The notes beneath the pieces were generated by a model, which saw only the letters and a program-made list of their open reading frames with translations, had not been told where the DNA came from and ran no database searches. A stretch of DNA of 64,000 nucleotides, from NCBI GenBank assembly GCA_026874595.1, contig CM049322.1, forward strand, positions 2,839,900 through 2,903,899, given 5' to 3'. A program made the translations under genes and the position numbers. Source of the DNA: Sipunculus nudus. Lineage: Eukaryota > Annelida > Sipuncula > Golfingiida > Sipunculidae. Of this stretch, positions 1-10,953 are shown in pieces. Each line of letters starts with the position of its first letter. Position 1 is the stretch's first letter.

Positions 1-825
1 GAAATGAATAAAAATAAAAGTTTAGGAACCTTTATTATTCAGAATACATTAACAGTCCTCTCATACGTTTATATTTATGCCAGAAACGGTATTTATTACA
101 TCAGTGACAGCTATTGCAATATTGAAGGCGAATAGTTCGTCCCATTTTTAATGTTAAAATTTGAGTTCTTTTTTAATTGTGTGATCTGGGATTTTCATTT
201 TTGTTTCGTTCCACGCTGAGTCAACTTTTTCTCGCTATCTTTAACTATACTATCGTTGTAAGTGAAATGCAATTGTAACAGTGAATGAAATATTTAACTA
301 AAAAATGTCCACCTAACTTTCTCACACGGCTACAGGGAATGTGAGAATGCGTATTATGTTGTAATATATTGCACTTAAATGTAAATATAGTGTAAGTAAT
401 TTAGAAATCTTTTATCGAATCAGGAAATAAACGAAGAATCCAGATAAACCTTATTGGCTGAGGAGACTCATTAGATTTATCTGGTGTAGGGAGTTGCTGG
501 AGGAAAAACTTAACCCTTATAAGACATACAATACATGTATCTATCTCTCTGGGAAATTTCTTTGTCAGTTTTTGAAATTAATGAGGGCAGATTTTATGAG
601 GCCTGAAAATAAGATACATAACATGATCGAATCCACTGCGACATGAAAAAGGGAGAAATGTGTCTCTTTGCTAAGTAAATAGATTGAGCAGTCGTAGAAT
701 TAAAACAAATTAATTCACCAAAGAATATACAAAGGAAAATTTGATCTCTTGAAAAGATCTAGTATGTCCCCTGCCTGGTGTGGATATAGCTGGGAAAAAA
801 GTGAACACCTATATGAAATTTGAGA
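1..825. other. AT-rich non-coding stretch
   Basis: I see no reading frame with recognisable protein similarity, no exon with paired splice sites and no repeat structure. It is probably intergenic or intronic. Confidence 0.5.
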
Positions 826-853
826 TGGGTCAATGTCACCCACCAAGTTTACT

Positions 854-1495
854 GTGAGCTTGAAAACTGCATCAAGTTCATCCATATTCGAAATTGACCA
901 AGCCCTTCATGAAGTAGGTCAATGCTGCTAGTTTGGTGACTGTGCTTCGAATTCTTTTTGAATTATTGCATTACATTTTTACATTATTGCCTCTGTGACC
1001 TTGAAAAATATTTCAAGGTCACCATTATTCGAAATCGAATTAGCCCTTGATAAGACACATCAATGCTGCAAGTACGATGGTTGTAACTGAAACTCTTTTG
1101 ACTTTTTGCGTAAAATCATTTTAGCATTATCGCCGCTGTGACCATGAAAAATGCGTCAAGGTCATATATGTTCGAATTTGACGAAGCCACTGATAAGATG
1201 CTTTAAAACCGCAAATTTGGTAACTGTACCTAAATTTTTTTTCCGGCTATTGTGTTAACATCAGTTTAGCATAATCGACTTTGTGATCTTTAAAAATGTG
1301 TCATGGTCATTCATGTCTTAGCCCCTGATTAGATGTATCAATGCTGCAAGTTTGGTGCTTTACTTCAAATTCTTTTTAATATTTTGCGTTACCATCTTAT
1401 CTGTGACGGACGGACGGATGGCACGACGGAAAGACGGACGGACGCTGACCATTTCTATGTGCCCCGCAAACTGAGGCGGCTGGGGATAATAATAA
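854..1495. repeat. Degenerate ~143-bp tandem repeat with GACGGACGG tail
   Basis: Four imperfect units begin near 854, 995, 1138 and 1283, giving periods of about 141, 143 and 145 bp. Each starts with a GTGACCTTGAAAAAT-like stretch, then a TCAAGGTCA-like motif and an ATTCGAAAT-like motif, and later AATGCTGCAAGTTTGGT. The array runs into a GACGGACGG-rich stretch (about 1405-1443) and a GCCCCGCAAACTGAGGCGG segment followed by ATAATAA. Non-coding repeats of this style are widespread in mollusc and other marine invertebrate genomes; the family assignment is from memory. Confidence 0.7.
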
Positions 1496-1868
1496 TCCAA
1501 CCATAGGGGACGTTGTCAAGTAGACCCACGGGGCCATGCCCCCAGCCCCGGTCCTCCCGTTCGGTACTACCCGTTATCCGGGATTTCACTTCGCCTAAAC
1601 ATACAATTCTTGTTCTGTTGACACTGATGTCAGTTCACATGCAGATACATTGGGTTACATCCTTAGGATGAAATATTAGAGGTTGCCAGAAGATAATCCA
1701 GAAAACTTTGGCCCCATGACTTATTAGACAGTTGAGGTGTCTGTGAAACATGTAGGCATTGCAAATGCAGTAATAAAATATTATTTATCGATAACTCTAC
1801 ACAGCAAATATATTTAAATATATTTTTATTTCTTTATCTACAAAGGTTCTATTGGAATTAAAATATTA

Positions 1869-1869
1869 G

Positions 1870-1904
<35 letters not shown>
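1869..1904. repeat. (TA)n(GT)n microsatellite
   Basis: A short TA run is followed by twelve GT dinucleotides. It is a simple sequence repeat. Confidence 0.95.
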
Positions 1905-3060
1905 TATGGTACAAATGTCGAACTGGTATGACTTGCAATAGTACCAACCCAGATTGCAATCGGGATTTGTACCAATGAAAGTCCCAATTGTGATCTTTAC
2001 TGGTACAAATGCAAAGTGTACTAGATTGTTATTTATACTATGGCATTTATACTATGGCATATATATATGCCAATAGCCTTTCGCACTGTATTCTTTCCTG
2101 TTATTTATTCACTTTATTGCACATTACTTATGTCTGTACATGTAAATGTACGAAATAAATAGTATTATATTATTATAAATATATATATACCACATACCTC
2201 AAACGCAGTTACCCAAAACAAGGTTGAAACCACCTTGCGGTAATTTTCACATTTACATTTTTACAATGTCTATAATACGGGAGTGAGAAATTTACAAATA
2301 AAAGTAATTTCTTGTAATATAAATATAATAATATAATAATTGTTAAGATAAATAAAGACGTACCTGTGTTCAGATGGTTACATTCTTAATGACATTAGAT
2401 ACAAATCGAGTGCACTGGATGTTTGGATGTCTATATGCATAATAATGTGAAGCAACATATGTGGGTCATTTCAAATCAGCCGCGTATTTATCAACAGCTG
2501 GCCTCACAGTATCACGTGTTCTCACTAAGCACTGGACCCTTGTCAACCATGAAATCACTCGATTTTTTTTTCAAGTGTCGATATCAGGCCGCTGATAATC
2601 ACCCGGGTGTTCTTACTGCTCATGTTATAGGGGTTGATCAATTAATGAATAAAGGGATGGGCATTATAAGACCTATTATACCTCAAATCCTCCATCAATT
2701 ATTTAACTGCAAATATATATAGTCAAAATACTGACCCCTGACAACAATGCTTGAAATACGTGTATGTATATTAAATATTATTTATTTACACACATTTGAT
2801 TGTTAAACGTATTGAGACATTTCTTTACCCTTTAAAGGGACCTTTAAACATATTGGGAAAGGCACGTCTTGTTTCTGTTAGTAGACACCAATGTTTTCTG
2901 CATAAACACGGACGTTTCAAACACGTGGGTATTCAAATATTATATATAATATACAAAACATTAGACGTGTCATTTTTTACAGTTTCATGGATTCGCTATG
3001 ACCGTTAAAGTGTTATATGTTTAATTACATTTTTGTTTAATTAATTTATACTATTAAAAG
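1905..3060. other. No gene recognised
   Basis: Two short open frames (2423-2722 and 2796-3008, + strand) lie here. Neither has a recognisable domain, a signal peptide or convincing splice sites, and their composition matches the surrounding AT-rich DNA. I regard the region as non-coding. Confidence 0.5.
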
Positions 3061-3069
3061 GTTACGGTA

Positions 3070-4225
3070 GGTGTCGCCACCTGTCTGGTTGATGTGTAAT
3101 AAATCCAAGGAGGATGTAAATGCCAAATTGCAGACCAACAAATTGAACTACTCCAGAGAATGAAATGAGCAATTTTTACCTAAAGCAAATGTAGGGATGG
3201 ACGCCATACTAAACAATTGCGAATTGGCGCCACGTGTCTTTAATATGAGACTGAGGTATCTAAGATCTATGTAAAAGCACAATTTCAGGCCAATTCTGCA
3301 AATCATTCCTGAGAAAAGGGCATTCATATATGTTATAAAAACTATAAGTTATCTGACGCCACCTTTCTGTTTTCTGTTTTTTTTTTCGGGGTAACTCTTC
3401 AAGATAGATGTTTATGCCAAAATTCAGACAAATACATTAAACCACTCCTGAGATATGAGCAGTATTCATCTAAAGCAAAGGAACGGATGGATACCACACA
3501 AAAACGATTGAAGATGGCGCCACCAGTTTTAAATACAAGATTGAGGTATCCCAGGTATATAGTCATATACAATTTCAGCCAAATCTGTTCATTAGTTTTT
3601 GACTTATAATGCCCACAGTACTGACAAAAGGAAATGATGGAATATTAAACGGCGCGAAAACAAGAAAAGGACAGAAGATGGCGGCACCTGTCTTCTGCAG
3701 AAGACAACACAATCAACTTAATTTTTTAACCAATCCATGCGTCACTTATTGAGATATTTAGGATTTTGTGTGATTTTTACCATATAAAGCAATATTTAAG
3801 GTCAAAGCCACTCTCAAAGGAAAGGTTATGACCCCAATTTTGATATACGTCATCCCATAACCCATATCTTTGTATATGCATATGCAAAAGAAATCTGTCC
3901 ATTAGTTTTGACTTATAATCATTACAGTACTGTCAAGTGGCAATGATGAGGATATTATACGGCAATAAAACAAGAAAAGGATAATAGTTGGCGCCACCAG
4001 TTTCCGGTATATGGCTGCACTATGTAAGATCTTCGGTCAACTTGATTTTTATATCAACCCATGAAAGATTTCTTGAGATATTTAAGAATTTGTGTGATCC
4101 CCCCATGGAACAATTTTAGGTCAAGGCCACTCTCCTAGTAGAGGTCATGACCCCATTTTAAATAGGCATCTTCCTCTCACCAATATCTATGAACATATCA
4201 AGTTTGGTAAAGATCCGTGAAATAT
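3070..4225. repeat. Degenerate ~290-313-bp repeats with TGGCGCCACC core
   Basis: Two units share the order GCCAAATTGCAGAC-like, CTGAGATATGAGCA-like, AAAGCAAA, GGATGG, TGGCGCCACC, GACTGAGGTAT-like; their cores are at 3225 and 3515, a period of 290. A second pair shares ACTTATAAT, CAGTACTG, AACAAGAAAAGGA, TGGCGCCACC-like and TTGAGATATTTA; its cores are at 3679 and 3989, a period of 310. The self-complementary core GGCGCC and parts of the flanks reappear at other places in the window. There is no coding potential. Confidence 0.7.
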
Positions 4226-5010
4226 TTTTATCTCGCCGGAAAGAAACCTCTGCAGCGGCGGCGAAGGCGGCGCAACCGTGCCTAAACCATAGTATCTCGA
4301 CTTTATCATGGGATTCAATAATAAGAAAGACGTTCCCTGTTTTAAACTTGTAAATGAGGAGTACAAATATGTAAATATGTGTTTAAATGGTCTAGTTTTT
4401 TGACGACGTATACAACGTCATGAACGACGTTATATAACGGAAGACATACACTTTCGGTAAATTTGTCCAAGTTAACGAGGTTATTCTCAAAACGTATTAT
4501 TTTACATTAAATAACCCTTTTTTTTATTATTTATACATCTGTTAATTATAAATTTTGTATAATTACTACAATATATATTGTAAAATTTGTTAATTGAAAC
4601 TTATAAAAATACCTCATAAAACCCATGTACCAGTCTTATGACATATACAATCAGCTCCGTTCATTTGTAAATTATGTTGATGACCCGACGTTTTCCAAAC
4701 CCAGCCCCTGTCACGTCGCATGCTGTCTCACGGAGTGCCGCATTTTTTGCCGAGCGACCCGTCACATGACGTCATAATATGGCTGACCACGGTAGTCATG
4801 CAGTTGCGGCAAATTTTCTCAGTGGAGCAATATATATATATATATACATGAGAAAATAAAAAAAAAATTCCATATATTAGCTAATGTATTAATCCGAGTT
4901 TTCAAGGCGCACAGGATTCTCCGTCAGGTGGTGAATGGAAACGGATAGAGAGGTGTTTTTATATAGCAGAGTAATAATGTATGAAGTCCATAATGCAAGA
5001 AACAGTCTAC
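4226..5010. other. No gene recognised
   Basis: This is AT-rich DNA with a short (TA)n at about 4829-4846 and scattered CpG-containing words. I found no exon, RNA gene or ordered repeat. Confidence 0.45.
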
Positions 5011-5011
5011 A

Positions 5012-5400
5012 CTAAAACACAAATATGAAACAATGGTGGTATTTCAAGATGTACAATGAGAAAAATTATTTCTTCAGTGGTGAGATAAAAGTGGCGGCCA
5101 TTTTTTATTACAAAAGTGACCATTATTGCAATAGTGGTTGCCTTACCCGGTCACCATTGTAATAACGTTCACTATTGTTATAAATTTCGTTAGAGTTATA
5201 ATTAATGACGTCAGAGTGGATTTCAACGTTAAGAATAATTTTACACTAGAACACAAATATGAAACAATGGTGGCATTTGAAAATGAACTATGAAGGAAAT
5301 TATTTCTTTGGTGGTGAGATAAAAGTAGCGGCTCTTTTTATTACAATAGTTACCGTTATCACAATAGTGGTTGCTCGACACGGTCACTAATGTAATAAAC
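5012..5400. repeat. Two direct copies, period 232 bp
   Basis: Segments 5012-5167 and 5244-5400 share ACACAAATATGAAACAATGG, then AATTATTTCTT, GGTGGTGAGATAAAAGT, then TTATTACAAAAGTGACC-like and CAATAGTGGTTGC, and end with CGGTCACCATTGTAATAA-like sequence. This is a tandem duplication of about 155 bp plus a variable spacer. Confidence 0.8.
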
Positions 5401-5620
5401 ATATGTGTAATAACATAAAATATAAACTGATGCGTTTTCGGGGATACTTAGTATGAGTTGTGTTGGTTTTTTTTCGGGAAGTGACATTCGTTTGGAAGAA
5501 TCTCGACGAATCTTGGAAAAATTTTCGCCTGCAACATCAACCACAATTCTAATAAAACGTTATTAAAATAGTGGTTGCATTTGCAACCACAATTGAATTA
5601 ATTATTACAATAATGACCGT

Positions 5621-5673
5621 TATTACAATAGTGGTTGGAAAAAACTGGCCCTTACCAACCGCTATTGTAATAA
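5621..5673. repeat. Inverted repeat of TATTACAATAGTGGTTGG
   Basis: TATTACAATAGTGGTTGG (5621-5638) is followed by CCAACCGCTATTGTAATA (from 5654), its reverse complement with one mismatch. The same word recurs in both orientations throughout 5100-5710, so the stretch could form several alternative hairpins. Confidence 0.75.
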
Positions 5674-5719
5674 TTATTACAATGGTGAACGTTATCCCAC
5701 TAGTGGTTGCAACACAGTC

Positions 5720-6354
5720 TGAGTCTGAGCCCGAGGATTTTTCTTAACTCTGCAGTATTTGTTCTTAGACGGCTGTTCTTTTTTTCTGAACTTTGTGCAC
5801 AGTGGCTGGCTGGTTAATTTCTAATGGTCTTTCGGTCACCTACTCTGCTGCTTGCAAACCTTGACAGCTTTGTCTAGAGTAAGGTCGTCCTCTCTACGCA
5901 ACCGTTTACAAGTAACATTTTCTATAATACCGCACACAAGTCTATCCTTAACAAGTGAGGCTTTCAACTGAACAAACTTGCAGGTTTTTCTCTGTTTTCT
6001 AAGCATGGTCAAGTAGGCGTCAATACTTTTACCTGCCTGCTGTGTACAGTTATTAAAGTGAAATTGTTGTAAAGTCACGTTTGTCTTAGGTGTACAATAC
6101 CTTTAGAATTTCATCATGACTTTTGCAAGCCGCATATTATCACTAATTGCGTCGCCTTCCTCATCCCACTTAAAAGTGTTGTTAACCTCCAGGGCGGACT
6201 CACCGATGAAATGTAGAAGGATGGAAGTTTGCTGTTTATCAACCTTCGCCGATGCACCCGTGGCATCAAGATACGACTGGAACCGTTGTTTATTTTGTTC
6301 AATTCTCTGCAACGTTGCCGTTGGGTTATGATGGGCTCGGCGGCGGTAATACAT
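5720..6354 (-). pseudogene. Mag-lineage Ty3/Gypsy gag fragment (antisense, broken)
   Basis: This is the 5' part of a retrotransposon gag, which encodes the capsid that packages element RNA. On the - strand it starts with MDVLPPPSPS near 6354 and breaks at an in-frame stop about ten codons in. It continues in a second frame with QRFQSYLDATG, SILLHFIGESALEV and FKWDEEGD, then in a third piece (6078-5836) with FNNCTQQAGKSIDAYLTMLR, SLVKDRLVCGI and REDDLTLDKAVKVC. These words and their order are typical of gag in Mag/K02A2.6-like elements of invertebrates. Weak similarity continues to about 5720, before any zinc knuckle, and nothing of pol follows. At least one stop and one frameshift make it non-functional. 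Its leader and primer site lie just upstream on the same strand. Confidence 0.8.
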
Positions 6355-6480
6355 CCATGATTCGACTGCGGCAGTTCTCGGCAGTTATTGGTTATCTGTT
6401 ATATGACGGCACGAGAACACGAATCTTATGGGAAGCGAGCGCTGTAATTCATAGGGTACTGACCAACGACGGCAGTTCCA

Positions 6481-6498
6481 TTACTACTTCTGACACCA
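6481..6498 (-). other. Primer-binding site of the antisense element (tRNA-Leu type)
   Basis: Read on the - strand this is TGGTGTCAGAAGTAGTAA. It resembles the TGGTGTCAGAAG primer sites complementary to a tRNA-Leu 3' end that are used by some Ty3/Gypsy elements. It sits about 130 bp upstream of the gag start and 5 bp from an LTR-like TTACA end, as expected for a 5' end. Confidence 0.6.
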
Positions 6499-6503
6499 TT
6501 TTG

Positions 6504-6604
6504 TGTAACTTAGGTGCAAGCGAGTTCACAATCATAAGAACTAGGTAACTTTACACACATTTAATGTCCACTTGCAAATTTATCATGTGCCGGGTAGACC
6601 CAGT
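6504..6604 (-). mobile_element. LTR remnant of the antisense Mag-like element
   Basis: On the - strand the sequence ends in TTACA just before the primer-binding site, the usual 3' edge of an LTR. Only about 100 bp remain before the larger + strand element begins. The other LTR was not found in the window, so the extent is uncertain. Confidence 0.4.
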
Positions 6605-6631
6605 TGTGGCTCTGTTGTAAACAGAGCCACA
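6605..6631. repeat. Perfect 12-bp palindrome with 3-nt loop
   Basis: TGTGGCTCTGTT (6605-6616) and AACAGAGCCACA (6620-6631) are exact reverse complements separated by GTA. The hairpin sits at the junction between the antisense LTR remnant and the presumed start of the next LTR. Confidence 0.85.
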
Positions 6632-7424
6632 GGTCCCTGGCTACATTTATCTAGCGGGCAGACGTAGATTTTGGTGCCTATCCCAGTGCCCCTATGCCCC
6701 TATATACGACTGCTCTGTATTGGAATGGATATACTCCTGTTATCTTCAAGTTATTGGTACTCTGTAACGGTTTATCTTGTGCGCAATGTAGGCCTAATTT
6801 GATGTATGTGGCCCAGGTAGAGCTGTATGTAATAATTTCAATTAATAAAGGGGGCAGTACAGTCAAACGCGCGGGACACCTGCAGTTACCATACAGGCGT
6901 CAACTATTACCTCGTCATTAACTAAATTTATTTTAATATTTGAACCCAAGTTATTCTTACGTAGCTCCATGTTTTGTTTATTGGTTATTCTGCAATGTGT
7001 TAACATAATTGTAGTAGGCTTACGATCAGTACTTATTTAAATAAGAATAGCATATCTCTCGTCTTGCCATTAATGTTTAACCCACGTCACTTGTCAGAGT
7101 CAGTCAAAGTGATGTGATGCGTTTTTTTTTCAGGTACGTGCATGTATTTGCTGTACGTAGAAAAGTTCTTTAGAGGTAAATTACCATAGTCATGTAACGT
7201 AGATTTATTACAACTGTTGAATATTGATTGGATTATCATGAACAAGTTTTTTTTTTTTTAATTTGATCGTTGATGGATTATTTTAACCAGTTATCTCTTA
7301 TCAAGTGGTGTATAAGGCAACTACGCAAGACTATGCAAAACCAGTTTCCACCATTGTGTTGTTGGTAGTGCAGCCCAACCCTCTAAAACACCGCCATCCG
7401 TACCTATACGACCGGGGTCTTACA
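6616..7424 (+). repeat. 5' LTR
   Basis: It matches the 3' LTR from 6703 to the end, including ATACTCCTGTTATCTTCAAG, GTAATGTAGGCCTAATTTGATG-like, GAACCCAAGTTATTCTTA, GTGATGTGATGCG and CCGTACCTATACGACCGGGG. It ends TTACA at 7424. A TATATA stretch near 6700 and AATAAA near 6844 are possible transcription start and polyadenylation signals. The left boundary is uncertain by about 90 bp. Confidence 0.75.
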
Positions 7425-7427
7425 AAA

Positions 7428-7445
7428 TGGCGCAACATAAAGGAC
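7428..7445 (+). other. Candidate primer-binding site
   Basis: TGGCGCAACATAAAGGAC begins 3 bp after the LTR end. A TGG start directly behind the LTR is the expected signature of a tRNA 3' end match. The tRNA species is not identified. Confidence 0.45.
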
Positions 7446-9622
7446 TGCGCTGCGATGAAACTGACTGAATGAGCCTGCCAAGTGGAGCAACGAGAGCAGG
7501 TACCAAAGGGAGCTATCCAGAGCCGGTGCGCTACCCAGATGACCAAGGTTCACGCGGGGCCGCTAGATGTTTACTGGTCGTCACGCCTGGTGGATTTGGG
7601 TGGTACGTTTGTGTGTGAGATTTCACCGCAAACCGCAGGATCAAATGTTTCGGTTCTTGTGGGACTTTGGATTATTCATCGTAACCGCAGGATTACATGT
7701 ATAGGAACGTTTATTTTGTGTGAACTTTGGATTGTGTTTGTTAGATTCTATAACCATATACCATACCAGTTCATCAGGATTTCACAGTAAGTAATCTTGA
7801 ATATATGAATGTATACATTTTGAATATATGCCAACTGCCTATTTAGAGCCCGTTAATCATGTGTATTTTAAGATGTTTTTCACAAAGTAGTTCTCATGCC
7901 CATGACACACCACTGAATGATCGTGAAAGAGCAGGTAACTTTTGGCTATTCCACTTATTTGATGTTTTATAAGAATCCACAAGTGTGTATTATGCTTATG
8001 TGTATTTGGTATTGTTATATTGTTTTGGGCCTGCTTTACCCATTTTTCATTCCGTGGCATGCGTAACGAGACTACTGCAGTTATACATAGCTGATGAACT
8101 GATCTTAAAACTTGACTAAGATTATTGGCATCATTGATGTTAACTTGTTTATATAGAGACTTATATAATTTTAGGTCTCCTGTCGTTACATTTCCCAATA
8201 ATATCGGGCCATATATGTTACAGGTATAAGGTAATTTCAGTTCATACCTTGGCCACTAGGGGGCCGTCGTGTTAACATTGTGCGACATAGTTTTGGGCGT
8301 TCGCACTCAAACTTGAACCAGTCACCGCATGGTGTCAAGGTTGTTTGTGATTCTGGTACTGACCGCTTGAGGGCCACAGTGTTTACATTTTGTTTGGCAA
8401 TTTGGTGTGATTGCAATCAGAATTTGTTTTCGCACAAAGTCATAGGTCATTCTGTTCTACATTGGAGTGAGTTTGTACTCAGTTTTGTGTACAACGCCCA
8501 GGGTTAGTGTCAAGGTCGTAGGAGTTTTCAGCTACTGGCCGCATGATGTCCGTGTTGCTTGCATTGTTCAACCACAGGTTGTGAGTTTACACTCAGTTGT
8601 TTTTTTTTTTGCCCATAGTCATAGGTTAATACTAGGGTTGTATGAGGTGTTACTGACCGCTTGTGTTTACATCCTGGTTCGACAGATATTGTCAGATATA
8701 TTAGAATAGATATATTTAGAATAATTAACCCTGCCTTTGGTTAAAACTGTTATAACTGTTAATTTTTCTTTGTTTGTAATTGTTTCCCTGTGGATTATTT
8801 CAAAGCATTTGTATTTGTTTATACTTGGGTTTGTTTACCCTGTAACTGTACAGCTTACACTTATTCAGCTCAGTTATTCAGTTTGGAGAATACTGGAGTC
8901 TCATACTTTACACATGACATAATAAGGATTTAATATTACATTATTAATACTTACAGTGAAAGTAATTATTTATTCAACTTAAGCCTCACTATAATTATTT
9001 AAACTTTAAACTTCATTATTATTACTTAAGTTGTAAGTGCAGGTGGTTTATCAACTGGTGATACATTTATTTAGCTATCGATGTTTGGAATAACTGTCAC
9101 GATCCTTAATTTAGTAAGGACTGCATCGACTATCACCCACTAGTTTGCTCAGAACGGATCGTATGTCACTTGTTCATCTCATTTATTGTTGATTGGATAA
9201 TCGTAAGTGAAGATTCTGAGTAGTTAGTGTGACTAGGTTATATCATTTTTTTATTGGATGGGCTAACAGGTGCTCAGATGACTGTAGTTGCCTATATCAT
9301 TATGTCTGCTCGGTTGAAATCATCTATTGGCATCTGCTTTTGAGGTTCTGTATTGTCAATCGGATATTTATGTTTGGTCTCTATTGTATTTTCTTTAAAA
9401 TCAGTAGCCGATTGGTTTAGTTCGTTCAGATTCTCCCTTGATGATACCCTCCCTCTAAGTAAGATTCTGATATTTTCAGTCAGTATCGCTCAAATTGGTC
9501 TTGTTTTGTGTAACATACATCGGGATGGCAATCTAAGTGACACCACCGATAATATCACAATACACACGGTATAAAGACTGTATTATATCGTACTGTACAT
9601 CGGTCACTATCACTTTTAACCA
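7446..9622 (+). other. Long 5' leader of the PNMA-gag element
   Basis: About 2.2 kb separates the primer site from the gag start, much longer than the leaders of most Ty3/Gypsy elements. Several short upstream open frames are present, none with recognisable similarity. If the element was ever active, gag translation would have needed splicing, reinitiation or internal entry; the sequence does not show which. It could also hold an old insertion whose borders I cannot see. Confidence 0.55.
8230..8680 (+). repeat. Degenerate ~130-160-bp repeats inside the leader
   Basis: Successive stretches repeat the order TTCAGCTACTGGCCGC-like, GTGTTTACATT-like, CACTCAGTTTTGTG-like, then CATAGTCATAGGT. Examples are ACCTTGGCCACTAGGGGGCC near 8246, GGTACTGACCGCTTGAGGGC near 8355, AGCTACTGGCCGCATGATG near 8530 and TTACTGACCGCTTGTGTTT near 8650. 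Confidence 0.5.
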
Positions 9623-9913
9623 ATGTCGCTGCTTAATCGTAGCATCATGTTGCTTAACATCCCACGGGGTATCATTGTTAGTGATATCGCCGACCATGTA
9701 AAGTTGTTCATTAATCCTCAGGTAGTTGATAGAATACTGCCTTTGGATGACTCTGCTTACATTGTATTTCACAAAGTGGATGGGGTTGGTGAGGCCATAG
9801 ATTTAATAGATGGGTCACAGTTAGGCAGACACAAAGTAAAAGCGGAATCCGTCAGTGTGGAGCTAGAAAAATCATTGGGTCAGTGTTACTACACCACGCC
9901 GTCGCCAAAGTAA
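9623..9913 (+). pseudogene. Gag N-terminal RRM-like domain
   Basis: This 96-residue frame begins at ATG 9623. It shows IMLLNIP (residues 8-14), resembling an RNP2 strand, a helix-like VSDIADHVKLFI, then SAYIVFHK (44-51) resembling RNP1, a second helix GEAIDLIDG, and a last strand HKVKAESVS. That gives the beta-alpha-beta-beta-alpha-beta order of an RRM fold. PNMA proteins, vertebrate genes domesticated from Ty3/Gypsy gag, also carry an RRM-like N-terminal domain before the capsid. The frame stops at TAA (9911) but resumes in the same frame at 9914, so the stop is probably a point mutation within one gag gene. The fold is inferred from motif order only. Confidence 0.6.
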
Positions 9914-10907
9914 CAAGTGAGGGAATTCCTTAAGCAGCTATCATCTTTACCCATCGATGAGCGTCAATTGTTGTCGGCGGCTCATGCTCCGAGGATGGAA
10001 CCTCCTAGGACCACCTGGATGCCAAGGGCCACTTCTGAACTGCGTTTCACAACTACACAACCGATTTGCACCAACATACTGCCGGGTCAAGCAGTTACTG
10101 GTCAGAAGATTAACCGCCAGCCACTACAGACCGTGTGGAATGACCCTGGCACCACTCCTACTTTTGCCCCGACTCATATCGGTACTACTCAAGTGGCGAC
10201 CGGACCAAAGTCACCTTACGGATTGTATTTCAGTGTTCCTTTTACCACAAGTACGACCAGTGCAGGCATCAGAGATCCAGTTCCGGGTGAGGAGTTCAAT
10301 TTTACTACAGCTTTTGCGACCCCAAGTCCAGCACAGTACAGTTATCTGCCGACAGAAAATTTGCCACGTCTATCAATCTTTTCGGGCGAAGGAACCAAAG
10401 GGGAAACGTCCTATTAACAATGGAAGCATGAGGTACGAAGCCGGACAAGACATAACCTTTACCCAGAGAATTTGATCTTTCAAGCTGTACTCCGGTCATT
10501 AAAGGGGTGGGCTTCACAAATAGCTATCCGTATGGGTGAAAGAGCCATCTCCAGGGATATTGTTGCCAAACTGGAAAAGATTTATGCAAACGTTCTGACG
10601 TCGGAAGTAGGGATGGAGCAATTCTTCTTAGCACGCCAACACAACAACGAGTCCATTGCAGAATGGAGTTGCCGATTGGAAGGATTTATTCTCCTTTGGT
10701 AATAAGTCTCTTATACTTCCAGCAGCAAAACTAAACATTCTCAAATCAAAATTTTTCTCCGGGATCAGAATTGAACAAATCAAGAACCAGATTCGTCATC
10801 AAGTTGAAAGTGCCACGTATGATCAGTTGATCGTCGATGCTAGGGCTGCTGAATTCTGTCTGAAAGATACAAGTCGGATAGCAAGGCCAGAGTTCACCAG
10901 GCAATAG
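9914..10907 (+). pseudogene. PNMA-like gag capsid region (broken)
   Basis: It continues in the frame of the RRM-like domain with a linker rich in Pro, Thr and Ser (to about 10360), then the capsid: LPRLSIFSGEGTKGE, a TAA at 10415 where a residue before QWKHEV is expected, and LIFQAVLRSLKGWA, FLARQHNNESIAEWSCRLEG. A one-base shift near 10690 moves to SLILPAAKLNILKSKFF and ATYDQLIVDARAAEF, ending at 10907. The motif LSIFSG..KGE..(Y)..W and the block ESIAEWSCRLE are characteristic of PNMA/Ma-antigen type gag, often annotated in molluscs as paraneoplastic antigen homologues. The role would be the capsid shell around element RNA. Two stops and one shift show it is dead here. Confidence 0.75.
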
Positions 10908-10953
10908 AGAAACCACCAGTTGAAGCATCAACGGTCGGCCAACAGAAAATCCA

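Noticed and set aside
5359-5544. Minus-strand frame that might supply the second CARD exon
   Set aside because: There is an acceptor-like GATGTTGCAG, but the encoded residues do not convincingly match CARD helices 4-6 and no donor was found.
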